A stretch of DNA of 64,000 bases from Mycolicibacter heraklionensis (GTDB lineage: Bacteria; Actinomycetota; Actinomycetes; Mycobacteriales; Mycobacteriaceae). Positions 1 through 8,164 of the stretch are shown here, in pieces (the first letter of the stretch is position 1; each line of letters starts with the position of its first letter). The stretch is from positions 28,238 to 92,237 of the forward strand of contig LZME01000086.1 in NCBI GenBank assembly GCA_001673575.1, given 5' to 3'. A program made the position numbers and the translations under genes. The notes beneath the pieces were generated by a model that searched no databases, was not told the DNA's origin, and saw only the letters and a program-made list of their open reading frames with translations.

Positions 1-1474
1 GGACGAACTGGTCGGCGGCCGCGACGTTGTACTGATGGTCACCAAGCTGGGTGGCGATGAACTGGAGAACGCCACTGAGCGTGTCGACCGGGCCTTCCCC
101 GTTGTTGTCCTCGTTGGCGGCGATCCAGGTGAATCCCGGGAACGTGCTCGGGTCAGCGAGGTCGGTGGACAGCTGCGTCAGCGGAAGCAGGTGGTCCTGC
201 AAGTAATCAGGGGTGTTGCCGTAGACGTAACCGAATTGTGTGAACGGCAGCTCGTCGGCGGAGTAGTCACCGGATGACACGAGGTCACCGGCGGTCGGCA
301 TGCTCTGCGCGTAGCCGGCCCACGATATGCCCGCCTGATCCATTTCCTGCATGAGGTTCGGTGCGTCGATGGAGTTCGGGGCGGAGTTGTAGTCGATGCC
401 GAAGTCCGATCCCCCCAGGATCCGGAAGTAGTTGGGGTCGCTGGGGTGGCCCAGCGCGTAGTAGTTGTCGTCATAGCCGTAGGTGTTGATCAGGCTGTTC
501 ATGTACGGCGCGTTGGGACTGCCGACGATGTCGGCGGCACCCTTGTTCTCCATGTAGATGACGAACACGTGGTCCAGTTGACCGACGTCGGATGCCGGCG
601 CCACCAGCGGCGCGGCGGTAAGGCTGGGATCGCCGACCGTGAACGACTCGTTGTCGGCGTAGGCGCCGTTGTAGTCGCCGAGGTACTGGTTTTCGTCGGT
701 GAAGGTCGTGGTCACCTTTGCGGAGACCGCGCCGTCCGGGACTGTCCCCGTGATCTCGCGTTCCTCAAATCCGGTGAAACCCCAGCGATCCCAGACCGTG
801 ACGGGGTTGAGCGAGCCGGTGCCCACCACATTCCCGTCGGCGTCGAGGAAGCTGACCTGCACTGAGGCATAGGACGGGTTCCACGTTTGGCCACCCAGAT
901 CGGCACTGAGCGCATACGGCGTTCCGGCCGCGCCGGTGACGTCGACGGTTTGGCTGATGGTGGAGGTGCCCACCGGTCCGCCGCCGGCGAAGTTGTCGCC
1001 GCCGCCCGGCGGCGCGGTCTGCGGAAAGCCGAACAACCCCGACACCGTCGGCAACGGAAAAGCCACCGGGGACGGATATCCGACCGGGGTGCCGTAGGCG
1101 ATCACGGTCGGCGTGCCGGTCTCGGTCCAGCCCGGAATGGTCACCCCGCTATAGCCGGACCCGGACGGATCGGCTGTTTCGAAGCCCGGGTTGACCAGCA
1201 GGTTCTGACTCATCAGTTGCGTGTCGGCGTGGAGCGGGGCAATCGGATCGAGACTGTTGAGCCAGCTGACGAGTTCGGTGTCCAGCTGTGGACCCAGGAC
1301 CGTGGTGACCGAGTCCTGCTCCAGGAAACTTGTCATCGCATTGAGGACTTGGTCGATGAAGACGTCGAACTCATCGGCATGGGCTTCGGGCGCGGACGCC
1401 AACTGCCCCAGTCCCAGCGCCACAACCACGCTGGCCGCGCCCGTCATCCCCATCCTCAGACGCCGAAGAGCCAT
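1..1474 (-). CDS. Secreted phosphoesterase (phospholipase C/acid phosphatase-like), 3' end outside window
   Basis: The minus-strand frame opens at the ATG at 1474 and stays open to the window edge, giving about 491 codons. The N-terminus is a signal peptide: Arg-rich start, hydrophobic stretch, and an ASAPEAHA-type cleavage region near residue 33. Residues of roughly 95-250 begin NLLVNPGFE and look like a beta-sandwich or carbohydrate-binding module. From about residue 295 the motif DHVFVIYMENKG is the opening of the phosphoesterase family that includes phospholipase C and AcpA-type acid phosphatases, where the Glu-Asn pair sits at the active site. The C-terminus with the remaining catalytic residues is not visible. 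It likely acts outside the membrane on phosphate esters; the substrate cannot be told. A GAGGA lies upstream of the ATG. Confidence 0.75.
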   Translation of the reverse strand, partial: MALRRLRMGMTGAASVVVALGLGQLASAPEAHADEFDVFIDQVLNAMTSFLEQDSVTTVLGPQLDTELVSWLNSLDPIAPLHADTQLMSQNLLVNPGFETADPSGSGYSGVTIPGWTETGTPTVIAYGTPVGYPSPVAFPLPTVSGLFGFPQTAPPGGGDNFAGGGPVGTSTISQTVDVTGAAGTPYALSADLGGQTWNPSYASVQVSFLDADGNVVGTGSLNPVTVWDRWGFTGFEEREITGTVPDGAVSAKVTTTFTDENQYLGDYNGAYADNESFTVGDPSLTAAPLVAPASDVGQLDHVFVIYMENKGAADIVGSPNAPYMNSLINTYGYDDNYYALGHPSDPNYFRILGGSDFGIDYNSAPNSIDAPNLMQEMDQAGISWAGYAQSMPTAGDLVSSGDYSADELPFTQFGYVYGNTPDYLQDHLLPLTQLSTDLADPSTFPGFTWIAANEDNNGEGPVDTLSGVLQFIATQLGDHQYNVAAADQFV

Positions 1475-1571
1475 GGTTCCGACAATCCTCAGGCACCGCT
1501 AGGCCGTCAAGAAGCCCCAGCTAATACATTTCAGAGCCACAGGAAGTCGACAGAATCGCGCGACCGTGGGG

Positions 1572-3536
1572 TTAGCCGAACAGATCGGCCAGGCTGAAGC
1601 TCGGAGTGTCGGCGATCAGGTCGGACATGTTCGCCCACTGCTGGGCTGCCTGGGCACTGAGTTCGGTCGGCCAGTCGTCGTTGGCGGTCAGGATCACCGT
1701 CGCCAGGTTGTCCCGGGCATTGAGCAGTCCGGCCAAGATGCTGGTGTTGGGGTCGAACAGCAATCCGTCGATAGCGGGGATGAACAACTGGGGCATCACC
1801 ACCGAGAGGGCGGTCTGCGCCAGCCCTAGTGCGATGGGCAGGTTGATGTTGCTGGCCAGCAGCGGCAGGGCGTTCCAGACCGCGGACAGGCTGTCCATCG
1901 GGTTTTCCAGGACACTGCGCACCACGGCGTCCCAATCCGGGCTGAGCGCCTCGGTGAAGCGCAGCTCCATCGGCGTGACGGGCTGGCTGGCGAAGACGGC
2001 CTCGAAGTTCTCATTGCCCATCAGGCCTTGCAGCCCGTTCATCAGGAGGTTCTGCAGCACCCAGTCGGGCTGGGCGGTCATCCGGGACATATCCAGCGCA
2101 TAGCCGTAGGACAACACTCGCTGCGTCATGTCGGCGGCGAACTCCTCGGGGCTCACCGTCGGGGTGCCGTCGGGGAGGTAGTCGTTGAGCTCGCTGATCG
2201 GCACGACTTGAGCCGTCACTCCCAGTCCCAAGACGCTGTCGGGATCGGCGACGTGTTCGAAGCGCGCGAAGATCTCGCCTCGCGACAGGCCCCCGGTGTC
2301 CAGCCAGTTCGCCACGCCCGGATTGGTGGCGCTGACAACGTAATAGGTGTAGCCATCGGGGTCGTGGTAGGTCGTGGTGTGGTTCAGCGTGGATTGCGCC
2401 ATGACGTAGGGCAGCGCACCGCCGTAGACGTTCATCAGTTGAATGCCGCTGTAAGCCGACTCCACGTTCGGCACCTTGATGACCAGAGCCTCATCGGAAT
2501 CCAGGTCGAAGTTGCCGCCGGTGACCACCGCACTGGCCAGGCCGGCACCGTAGCTCGTCTGGGGGCCCAGGTCATGCATGGTGTTGGCGGGAATGTTCAT
2601 GCCTACCGAGGCGCCGCCTTCGATTGCCCGCGTGTTGAACGGGCCGACGACCTGAGCGAAGGCACTGAAAAGGGTGGTGAGGATCGAGTCGACCGATCCG
2701 AGGCCACCGGAATCTGCCAGCGTGGTCGACACCGGGTCGTCACTGGGGAAGAACCCGCCCTCGGGGATAGCGAAGAACGGCGGGCAGTCGGCCACACATT
2801 GCACGGTGACGCTGCCCGGACCCTTCGCCCAGTCGCCGAGGATGTCCCGGATCAACAGCGACGCGGCGCCGCCGACGGTGGCGTCGGTGGTGTCCATGAA
2901 GTTCAGCGCTCCGGCCGGCGCCTCCGGTCCGATGTAGACGGTGAAGGTGCCGTCGGGATTGAGCACCAAGCCGTCGCCCAGTTCCAGGTCTTCGATCGCC
3001 TGCGCCGTGCCGCCGGTGATGGCCTGCGTGCTGATCGCGAAATGCTCCGTACCACCGCCGAGGGTGCCGTGCAGGACGTAGGTCGCACCGGGCGCCAGAC
3101 CGGCGGTCACCCGGTAATAGATGTCGGGGGTGAAGAAGTCGAAATACTGCCGTGGCTCGGTGGCGTTGCCCGCGATCGCCTCTGGCGACTGAAAGAAAAC
3201 GCCGTTGAACAGTTGGGTGACTCGTGAGAGGCCGGCGCTGAGCAACTGGTAGTTGGTGTTCTGCAGCATCAACATCACGTTGTCTTCGCTGCCGGGCGTC
3301 GCGTACGGCAAGGTCATGTTGAGCTCGACCAGCCGCTGCATCTCCGCGATCAGCGCATCGATCGCGGGCTGGAACCCGTACGTCGCTGTCAACGCCACCG
3401 CGGGCGGCGCGCTCGCCGCGGCCGTCACCGGCGAGCCCATCACCAGCGACAACGCGCTGCCCACCGCGGCCGCGGCGACGCCGTACCGCTGGATGCGGCT
3501 CGGCCGGCCCACTGCTCCGCTTGCGATCACGCCCAC
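1572..3536 (-). CDS. Large exported protein of unknown function
   Basis: This is a protein of about 654 residues with an N-terminal signal-like segment (Arg-rich start, then an Ala/Val-rich hydrophobic run ending near ASAPPAVA). GTG at 3536 is preferred because GGGGAG at 3547-3542 lies 5 nt upstream; GTG at 3542 would overlap that site and GTG at 3530 is also possible. The central part (strings such as GLVLNPDGTFTVYIGPE and LLIRDILGDWAKG) faintly recalls the beta-rich domain of DUF1214-type proteins, and the divergent neighbour is a DUF1254/DUF1214 lipoprotein, but I do not assign a family with confidence. The rest is Ala/Leu-rich without a recognisable catalytic motif. The upstream 165 bp to the divergent gene are AT-rich for this genome and probably hold both promoters. 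Confidence 0.7.
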   Translation of the reverse strand: MGVIASGAVGRPSRIQRYGVAAAAVGSALSLVMGSPVTAAASAPPAVALTATYGFQPAIDALIAEMQRLVELNMTLPYATPGSEDNVMLMLQNTNYQLLSAGLSRVTQLFNGVFFQSPEAIAGNATEPRQYFDFFTPDIYYRVTAGLAPGATYVLHGTLGGGTEHFAISTQAITGGTAQAIEDLELGDGLVLNPDGTFTVYIGPEAPAGALNFMDTTDATVGGAASLLIRDILGDWAKGPGSVTVQCVADCPPFFAIPEGGFFPSDDPVSTTLADSGGLGSVDSILTTLFSAFAQVVGPFNTRAIEGGASVGMNIPANTMHDLGPQTSYGAGLASAVVTGGNFDLDSDEALVIKVPNVESAYSGIQLMNVYGGALPYVMAQSTLNHTTTYHDPDGYTYYVVSATNPGVANWLDTGGLSRGEIFARFEHVADPDSVLGLGVTAQVVPISELNDYLPDGTPTVSPEEFAADMTQRVLSYGYALDMSRMTAQPDWVLQNLLMNGLQGLMGNENFEAVFASQPVTPMELRFTEALSPDWDAVVRSVLENPMDSLSAVWNALPLLASNINLPIALGLAQTALSVVMPQLFIPAIDGLLFDPNTSILAGLLNARDNLATVILTANDDWPTELSAQAAQQWANMSDLIADTPSFSLADLFG

Positions 3537-3707
3537 GACCACTCCCCGATCTTGTTCATGATTCTCTGGTTTAAATCACGGCGAATTTTTATTTTCCGAC
3601 GATACGTCGAGGGCTTGGCGGGTGCAATAGTCGCCGCGCCCCGCCGCAACCCGTGTCGATAAACCCCTTGCCTGCATCAACCGGGACCGCCCGGTAGGTT
3701 GCGCTGC

Positions 3708-4856
3708 ATGTCCAAGCGATGGCTTTCTGCGTGCGGAACGGTGACAGCAGCACTGGTCCTGAGCGGATGCGGGCTGACCGTGACGAAGACCGGCACCGAC
3801 CCGGTGGCGCACCTGGCCCCCCGCAGCACCCCCAACGGCATGGTGTTGGTGTCGCCGGACAATTTCGTGCGGGCCGTCACCGACCAGGAATTCACCAACA
3901 TCGTCAACGAAAACGGCTTCGGCCGTTTCTTCCACATGCGCGACGTCACCCCGGTTGACAGGCAGCTGGTGGTGCGCTCCAACCGGGACACCTTGTATTC
4001 GGCTGCGGTGTTCGACCTGCAGGCCAGTCCGGTCACCCTGACCCTGCCCGATCCCGGTCAGCGGTACATGTCGGCGCAGGTGATCAACCAGGATGAATAC
4101 GTCACGGACATGTTCTACGGCGGCGGCGAGCACACCCTGGATCAACAACGTGTCGGAACCCGCTATGTGGCCGTCGCCATTCGCATCCTGGCCGATCCCA
4201 ACGATCCCGCCGACCTGGCCGCAGCACACCGCCTGCAGGACGCGATCACCGCGCAACAAGACGACACCGGCAGCTTCGACGTGCCCCGCTGGGATCCGGT
4301 CAGTCAGAAGAAGGTCACCGACGCGTTGTTGGAGCTGGCCCAGACCATCCCCGACACCCGGGGCATGTTCGGCACCGAGGCCGACACGGACCCGGTACGG
4401 CATCTGATCGGGGCGGCCGCGGCGTGGGGCGGCAACTCCGAGAAGGAGGCGCTGTATCTCAACGTCACCCCGGCCCGCAACGACGGCAACACGGTGTACC
4501 GCCTGACCGTCAAAGACGTTCCGGTGAAAGCGTTCTGGTCGGTCACCGTCTACAACAAGAACGGCTACTTCACCGAGAACCCGCAACAGGCGTACTCGGT
4601 CAACAACATCACCGCGGACAAAGCGGCGGACGGATCGGTGACCGTGCAGTTCGGGGGTTGCTCGGACGACAACACCGTCAATTGCCTGCCCACCACGCCG
4701 GGATGGAACTACATGGTCCGGCTCTACCAACCGGACAAGGACATCTTGTCGGGTAAGTGGGTCTTCCCGGCGGCGCAACCGGAAGAGTCGGCCAGCAGCG
4801 AGACCCGGTCTCCGGCACCCAGCCCAGCGCCCGCGCCGTCGCGGCCGGCACGCTGA
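3708..4856 (+). CDS. DUF1254/DUF1214-type lipoprotein
   Basis: The protein has 382 residues starting at ATG 3708; a TTG nine bases upstream is in frame but the AGG at 3696-3698 fits the ATG. The signal peptide ends in a lipobox, LSGC, with the lipid-modified Cys at residue 21, so the mature protein is membrane-anchored on the outside. The body matches the DUF1254-DUF1214 pair: an N-terminal part with VRSNRDTLYSAAVFDL, and a C-terminal part with DVPVKAFWSVTVYNKNGYF. The tail is Pro/Ser/Ala-rich and low in complexity. Family members are common in actinobacteria but have no settled function. It is transcribed away from the exported protein at 1572-3536. Confidence 0.85.
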   Translation: MSKRWLSACGTVTAALVLSGCGLTVTKTGTDPVAHLAPRSTPNGMVLVSPDNFVRAVTDQEFTNIVNENGFGRFFHMRDVTPVDRQLVVRSNRDTLYSAAVFDLQASPVTLTLPDPGQRYMSAQVINQDEYVTDMFYGGGEHTLDQQRVGTRYVAVAIRILADPNDPADLAAAHRLQDAITAQQDDTGSFDVPRWDPVSQKKVTDALLELAQTIPDTRGMFGTEADTDPVRHLIGAAAAWGGNSEKEALYLNVTPARNDGNTVYRLTVKDVPVKAFWSVTVYNKNGYFTENPQQAYSVNNITADKAADGSVTVQFGGCSDDNTVNCLPTTPGWNYMVRLYQPDKDILSGKWVFPAAQPEESASSETRSPAPSPAPAPSRPAR

Positions 4857-4900
4857 CCGCAGGGGCCCGCACTCGGCAAAGCCGGTTGAGGAGGTAGTTG

Positions 4901-5719
4901 GTGGAAAAGCAGTTTCGCTTCGGCGTGGGCCTGAACCCGATCCGGTCGGCGACCGAACTCGCCGAGACCGCGCGGCGGCTGGAGGGCTTCGGCTTCGACG
5001 TCCTGCACGTGCCCGACCATCTTGGCGCCCCGGCACCCTTCCCGGTCCTGGTCGCCGCTGCCGCGGCCACCTCGACGATCCGGCTGGGCACCTACGTGCT
5101 CAACGCCGGCTTCTACAAGCCGGCGCTGCTGACCCGCGACATCGCCGACACCGACGTACTCTCGGGCGGGCGACTGGAGGTGGGGCTGGGTGCAGGCTAC
5201 GTGCGCGCGGAGTTCGAGGCCGCCGAGCTGCCCTTTCCCAGCGCCGGTCGCCGCGTCGAATACCTCGAGCACGTGACGAAATATGTAGCGACACACCAGC
5301 CGCGCGTGCCCATCCTGATCGCCGGCAGTGGTGACCGGCTACTGACCACGGCAGCGCGCCACGCCGACATCATCGGATTGACCGGGTCGCGGGTGGACGG
5401 CGCCGACGATTCGCTGGCCGAGCGAATCGACTTCGTCCGCGCGGCCGCCGGCAACCGGTTCGATGCCCTCGAACTGAACCTGGCCATCACCGCGGTGCCG
5501 ACCGACGGCTCCGGGACACCCAATCTGTCGCTGACCCGCCGGTTCGCGCCGACACTGTCGGATGAGGAACTGCTGGCCTCGCCCGCGGTGCTGTCCGGAT
5601 CGGTTGACGAGATGGCCGACACGCTGCGCGAACGCCGCCACCGCTACGGGATCAGCTACTTCACCGTTCAGCAGCAACACGCCGAGGCCTTCGCGGAGGT
5701 CATCGCCGCGCTGCGGTGA
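4901..5719 (+). CDS. LLM-class F420-dependent oxidoreductase
   Basis: The 272-residue protein is a bacterial luciferase-like (TIM-barrel) flavin/F420 oxidoreductase. Supporting strings are GFDVLHVPDH, RLGTYVLNAGFYKPALLTRDIADTD, and the glycine-rich GGRLEVGLGAGYVRAEFE, typical of F420-dependent mycobacterial members; the N-terminus resembles the TIGR03621 subgroup. GTG 4901 is chosen because GAGGAGG at 4888-4894 lies six bases upstream; a TTG at 4898 is in frame. The last 13 codons and the stop lie inside a direct repeat (5680-5730) that recurs at 7719-7769 on the other side of the restriction-modification cassette, so the 3' end of this gene marks an insertion point. The substrate is unknown. 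Confidence 0.9.
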   Translation: MEKQFRFGVGLNPIRSATELAETARRLEGFGFDVLHVPDHLGAPAPFPVLVAAAAATSTIRLGTYVLNAGFYKPALLTRDIADTDVLSGGRLEVGLGAGYVRAEFEAAELPFPSAGRRVEYLEHVTKYVATHQPRVPILIAGSGDRLLTTAARHADIIGLTGSRVDGADDSLAERIDFVRAAAGNRFDALELNLAITAVPTDGSGTPNLSLTRRFAPTLSDEELLASPAVLSGSVDEMADTLRERRHRYGISYFTVQQQHAEAFAEVIAALR

Positions 5720-5730
5720 CCAGCGCCCAC
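5680..5730. repeat. Left copy of the direct repeat flanking the RM cassette
   Basis: This 51-bp segment matches 7719-7769 at 48 of 51 positions; the differences are a CG/GC swap and one G/A. It encodes the last codons of the LLM oxidoreductase, ending VIAALR and stop, and on the other strand the last codons of a copy of the small membrane protein gene. The similarity fades leftward over about nine more bases. Confidence 0.9.
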
Positions 5731-5754
5731 TGCCCGTGCACGAGAGTGATTTGG

Positions 5755-6594
5755 TTACAAGAACTTTCGCAGCCGGGCAGCATCCTCGATATCGCTGCGG
5801 AACTTGTCGAGAGTGCTCAACGTATACATGCCGTCGATCGCCCGATCATCCCAGAGCTGATGGATCTTCCGCAGGTCCGAGACGCGATTCTTCCAGCCGA
5901 TCCCATCAATCACTGCGATCACAAACTGCCGTGGCGAGCGGACCTCTGCCATCTCCTCGATCTCCCGCACCGCGTCGGTGAGCTTGCTCCCCGTCGAGTC
6001 GTAGCCCTTTGCTGCGACCACGATCTCTGCGGCACTGCCGTTAGGGATGACCAGGTCACACGGAGCGGTACGCCCGCTGCGCCCTACGAAACGCGTGCGC
6101 GTCTCATAAGGCAGGCCGAGTCCCTTGACGACGGCTTCGATCTCGTCTTCTACGTGACGGCCCTGCTGTCCGGCAGCTGCAGCCGCGGCCCGGGTACCTG
6201 CACGCGCGATGAGTACATCCGCGGCCCCGTACTGCGCGTGTAGTTGCGCAACGGTCTGCGGTACCAGAAAGTACGCGTCGTCGAGCCAGTCGATCAGCTC
6301 CGAAGCTCGGGTGCGGGCAAGCCGCACCCAGCCGGAGGTATCAAACTCATGTTTGAGCGCATTCTTGAGCTTCTCCTGGCCAAGGCCGGTAAAGAGTGCC
6401 AGCACGGGTACGTCGTGGGGGTTGGCGGTCACCCACGCAGTGAGCGACGCGCGATCGATCGTTGGCAGGGCAGCCAGCGACACGACCGCGCGACGGATAG
6501 CGTCGGTCTCGGGCGTAGCGGCGAGCGGGTCGATGTGCGCACTCAAACGGCCGAGTGCACCGAGGTAATCAGGGAAGGCAACGGCGTCGCTCAT
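5755..6594 (-). CDS. DpnII-like type II restriction endonuclease
   Basis: The 279-residue protein has the C-terminal region of the DpnII/MboI-like restriction endonuclease group. The putative PD-(D/E)XK core is Asp180 (CDLVIP) followed by IVVAAK at 191-196 and GYDSTGSKLTD. The usual acidic residue of the E-x-K half appears as Ala194 (A-A-K), so the metal ligand may be replaced or supplied from elsewhere, for instance from EDEIEAVV at 149-156. The start overlaps the methylase stop by 4 bp (ATGA), so the two are translationally coupled with the methylase first. Base composition is visibly less GC-rich than the neighbours. The pair sits between two convergent host genes inside a direct repeat. 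GATC recognition is only an inference from family resemblance. Confidence 0.8.
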   Translation of the reverse strand: MSDAVAFPDYLGALGRLSAHIDPLAATPETDAIRRAVVSLAALPTIDRASLTAWVTANPHDVPVLALFTGLGQEKLKNALKHEFDTSGWVRLARTRASELIDWLDDAYFLVPQTVAQLHAQYGAADVLIARAGTRAAAAAAGQQGRHVEDEIEAVVKGLGLPYETRTRFVGRSGRTAPCDLVIPNGSAAEIVVAAKGYDSTGSKLTDAVREIEEMAEVRSPRQFVIAVIDGIGWKNRVSDLRKIHQLWDDRAIDGMYTLSTLDKFRSDIEDAARLRKFL

Positions 6595-7652
6595 GCATTG
6601 GTTCCGACAAACAGGTACTCGGACACGTCGCGGCGGGTGGCCGCCGAGTGCGTTCCAAAGCTGTACTTGTGGTCGACGGCGATTTTCCGGACGTCAGTCT
6701 TCACCTTGCCGAGCAAGTCGACGATCCGGCTGGCATCGGGAAGCGCGTTCGAAGAGTAGGACAGCACGATCGCGCCCGCATCCTCGAACCGCTCAAAGGT
6801 CCGCAGTAGCGCGTCCTCGATCGTGCGCTTGTAGGCAAACGGGGTGAATCGCTTGGCTATCTTCTTGGTCTTTGTCTCTTCCATGATCGTGACATCGCGC
6901 CAGTAGACGCTTAGTCCTTCGAGGAAGTGATACCGCTTCATGTAGTCGGCGTCGTCCCGCGGCGGCGCGTAGGGCGGGTCCAGATACACCAGGTCCGGGG
7001 TCTCGACGTCCAGGTCGAAGATATCGCCGGTGACCGTGCGGCTCTTGCCTCCGTTACTGAACACGACGGCGTTGTACTCCGCGGCAGCACGACGAAAATG
7101 CTCCCGCAGCGTCATGCGGAGATCACGGCGGCCGTCAGCGTACTTGCTGGAGTCGGTGAAGGTGAACACCCCGCGAGGTTGGCGTCGAGCAGCGGAGAGC
7201 ACCAGCGCGGAGATCGCGATGTCTCGCTTGAATCCGGTCAGCTGATCGATGTGCGACCACGCCGAATCGAGGAACGCACGATCCTCCGGGGTGTAGTAGA
7301 GCCCGTCGAACTTGGTCTGGATGAAGTCACGGTCATCGGCCGCCGGTCCGCAGATCAGGTCAATGTCCGCAGCGGTGAGTCGCACAGACGAGTTAGCAAC
7401 AGTCGCCCGGGTGATCATGCCGGGGAACGCGAGAAAATCGTTGCTCGTGACCGAGAACCCTTGTGCCTTTAACAGGTACGAGACCACCCCAGAACCGGAG
7501 AACGCATCGATGGCCGTTTCGCCGCCAAGATCGGCAAACAACCGCTCCAGGTGCGGCAACAGTTGGTATTTCGAGCCCATGTAGCGCAGCCGCGGAAACC
7601 TCTGGGCCCGTTCAAGAACCTCGGCCGTCGTTACCGACCTCGACTGCGTCAT
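6591..7652 (-). CDS. D12-class (Dam-like) N6-adenine DNA methyltransferase
   Basis: The 353-residue protein has the D12-class layout: a motif X-like RYMGSK near residue 24, the SAM-binding motif AIDAFSGSG near 47-55, and the catalytic DPPY at 225-228 (YLDPPY). This motif order is that of the alpha group, to which Dam and M.DpnII belong. It would methylate adenine in the target of the downstream nuclease and protect host DNA. ATG 7652 is preferred because GGTGA lies four bases before it; ATG 7673 is in frame upstream. Local sequence is noticeably poorer in GC than the flanks (for example 6841-6900 is near 50%), consistent with acquisition by transfer. Confidence 0.88.
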   Translation of the reverse strand: MTQSRSVTTAEVLERAQRFPRLRYMGSKYQLLPHLERLFADLGGETAIDAFSGSGVVSYLLKAQGFSVTSNDFLAFPGMITRATVANSSVRLTAADIDLICGPAADDRDFIQTKFDGLYYTPEDRAFLDSAWSHIDQLTGFKRDIAISALVLSAARRQPRGVFTFTDSSKYADGRRDLRMTLREHFRRAAAEYNAVVFSNGGKSRTVTGDIFDLDVETPDLVYLDPPYAPPRDDADYMKRYHFLEGLSVYWRDVTIMEETKTKKIAKRFTPFAYKRTIEDALLRTFERFEDAGAIVLSYSSNALPDASRIVDLLGKVKTDVRKIAVDHKYSFGTHSAATRRDVSEYLFVGTNA

Positions 7653-7718
7653 GACGTCACCATGACACAGCATTACGACAGTCCCCGGCAGGCCCGGTAC
7701 GTGTCCGGCTCACGAACC

Positions 7719-7769
7719 CGCCGAGGCCTTCGGCGAGGTCATCGCCGCACTGCGGTGACCAGCGCCCAC
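7719..7769. repeat. Right copy of the direct repeat flanking the RM cassette
   Basis: This segment matches 5680-5730 at 48 of 51 positions. On the plus strand it reads as a detached end of an LLM oxidoreductase gene (AEAFGEVIAALR, stop). On the minus strand it encodes the true C-terminus of the gene at 7739-8155 (VTAVRR, stop). Confidence 0.9.
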
Positions 7770-8155
7770 ACCGAAAAGCCCAGCGCACCCACTACGGCGA
7801 CGGCGCCGATGTAGAGGCCGTAGCCGGCGGTGATCGGCGCCGCGACGTTCAACCGGTAGTACCAGATGCCCAATGCAGCGATGACCGCAGAGTCCAGCAC
7901 CGCGACCACCGCGGCCAGCCGGGTGAAGAGTTCCCGAGCCACCATCGCGCCGGCCACCAACAGAACGGAGGCGAGCAGCACGATCAGCTGGCCGACACCA
8001 AATCGGGGCGGCAGCGCGATGGCACCGGCGCTGCCGCCGATCGCGCTGGCATGCCCGCCGCCGTTGGCCGACGTGGTCAGCCACGGCAGCCATGCACTGG
8101 CCGACAGCAGGGCCGCGCACAGCGCAATCAGCCAACCGGGACGCGAGCGAGTCAT
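7739..8155 (-). CDS. Small four-helix membrane protein
   Basis: The 138-residue protein has four hydrophobic segments, around residues 8-26, 52-70, 78-97 and 105-133, and no catalytic motif. I do not recognise a named family. It follows the ABC-F gene on the same strand with a gap of nine bases. A TAGTGT hexamer (8167-8162), formed partly by the ABC-F stop codon, lies six bases before the ATG and could give a leaderless transcript. Its last codons lie in the right-hand direct repeat of the RM cassette, and it was probably once convergent with and overlapping the LLM oxidoreductase gene. Confidence 0.8.
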   Translation of the reverse strand: MTRSRPGWLIALCAALLSASAWLPWLTTSANGGGHASAIGGSAGAIALPPRFGVGQLIVLLASVLLVAGAMVARELFTRLAAVVAVLDSAVIAALGIWYYRLNVAAPITAGYGLYIGAVAVVGALGFSVWALVTAVRR

Positions 8156-8164
8156 GTTGTGACA

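Larger units (their letters stand above)
5731..7718. mobile_element. Inserted restriction-modification cassette (about 2 kb)
   Basis: The segment between the two 51-bp direct repeats holds only the methylase and nuclease genes. Without it, the LLM oxidoreductase (plus strand) and the membrane protein (minus strand) would be convergent and overlap at their stops. Each repeat copy restores an intact 3' end for one of them, so both host genes survive. No integrase or transposase is present. Confidence 0.75.

Noticed and set aside
5731-7718. A prophage or integrative element around the RM genes
   Set aside because: No integrase, recombinase or phage gene is present and the insert contains only two genes.
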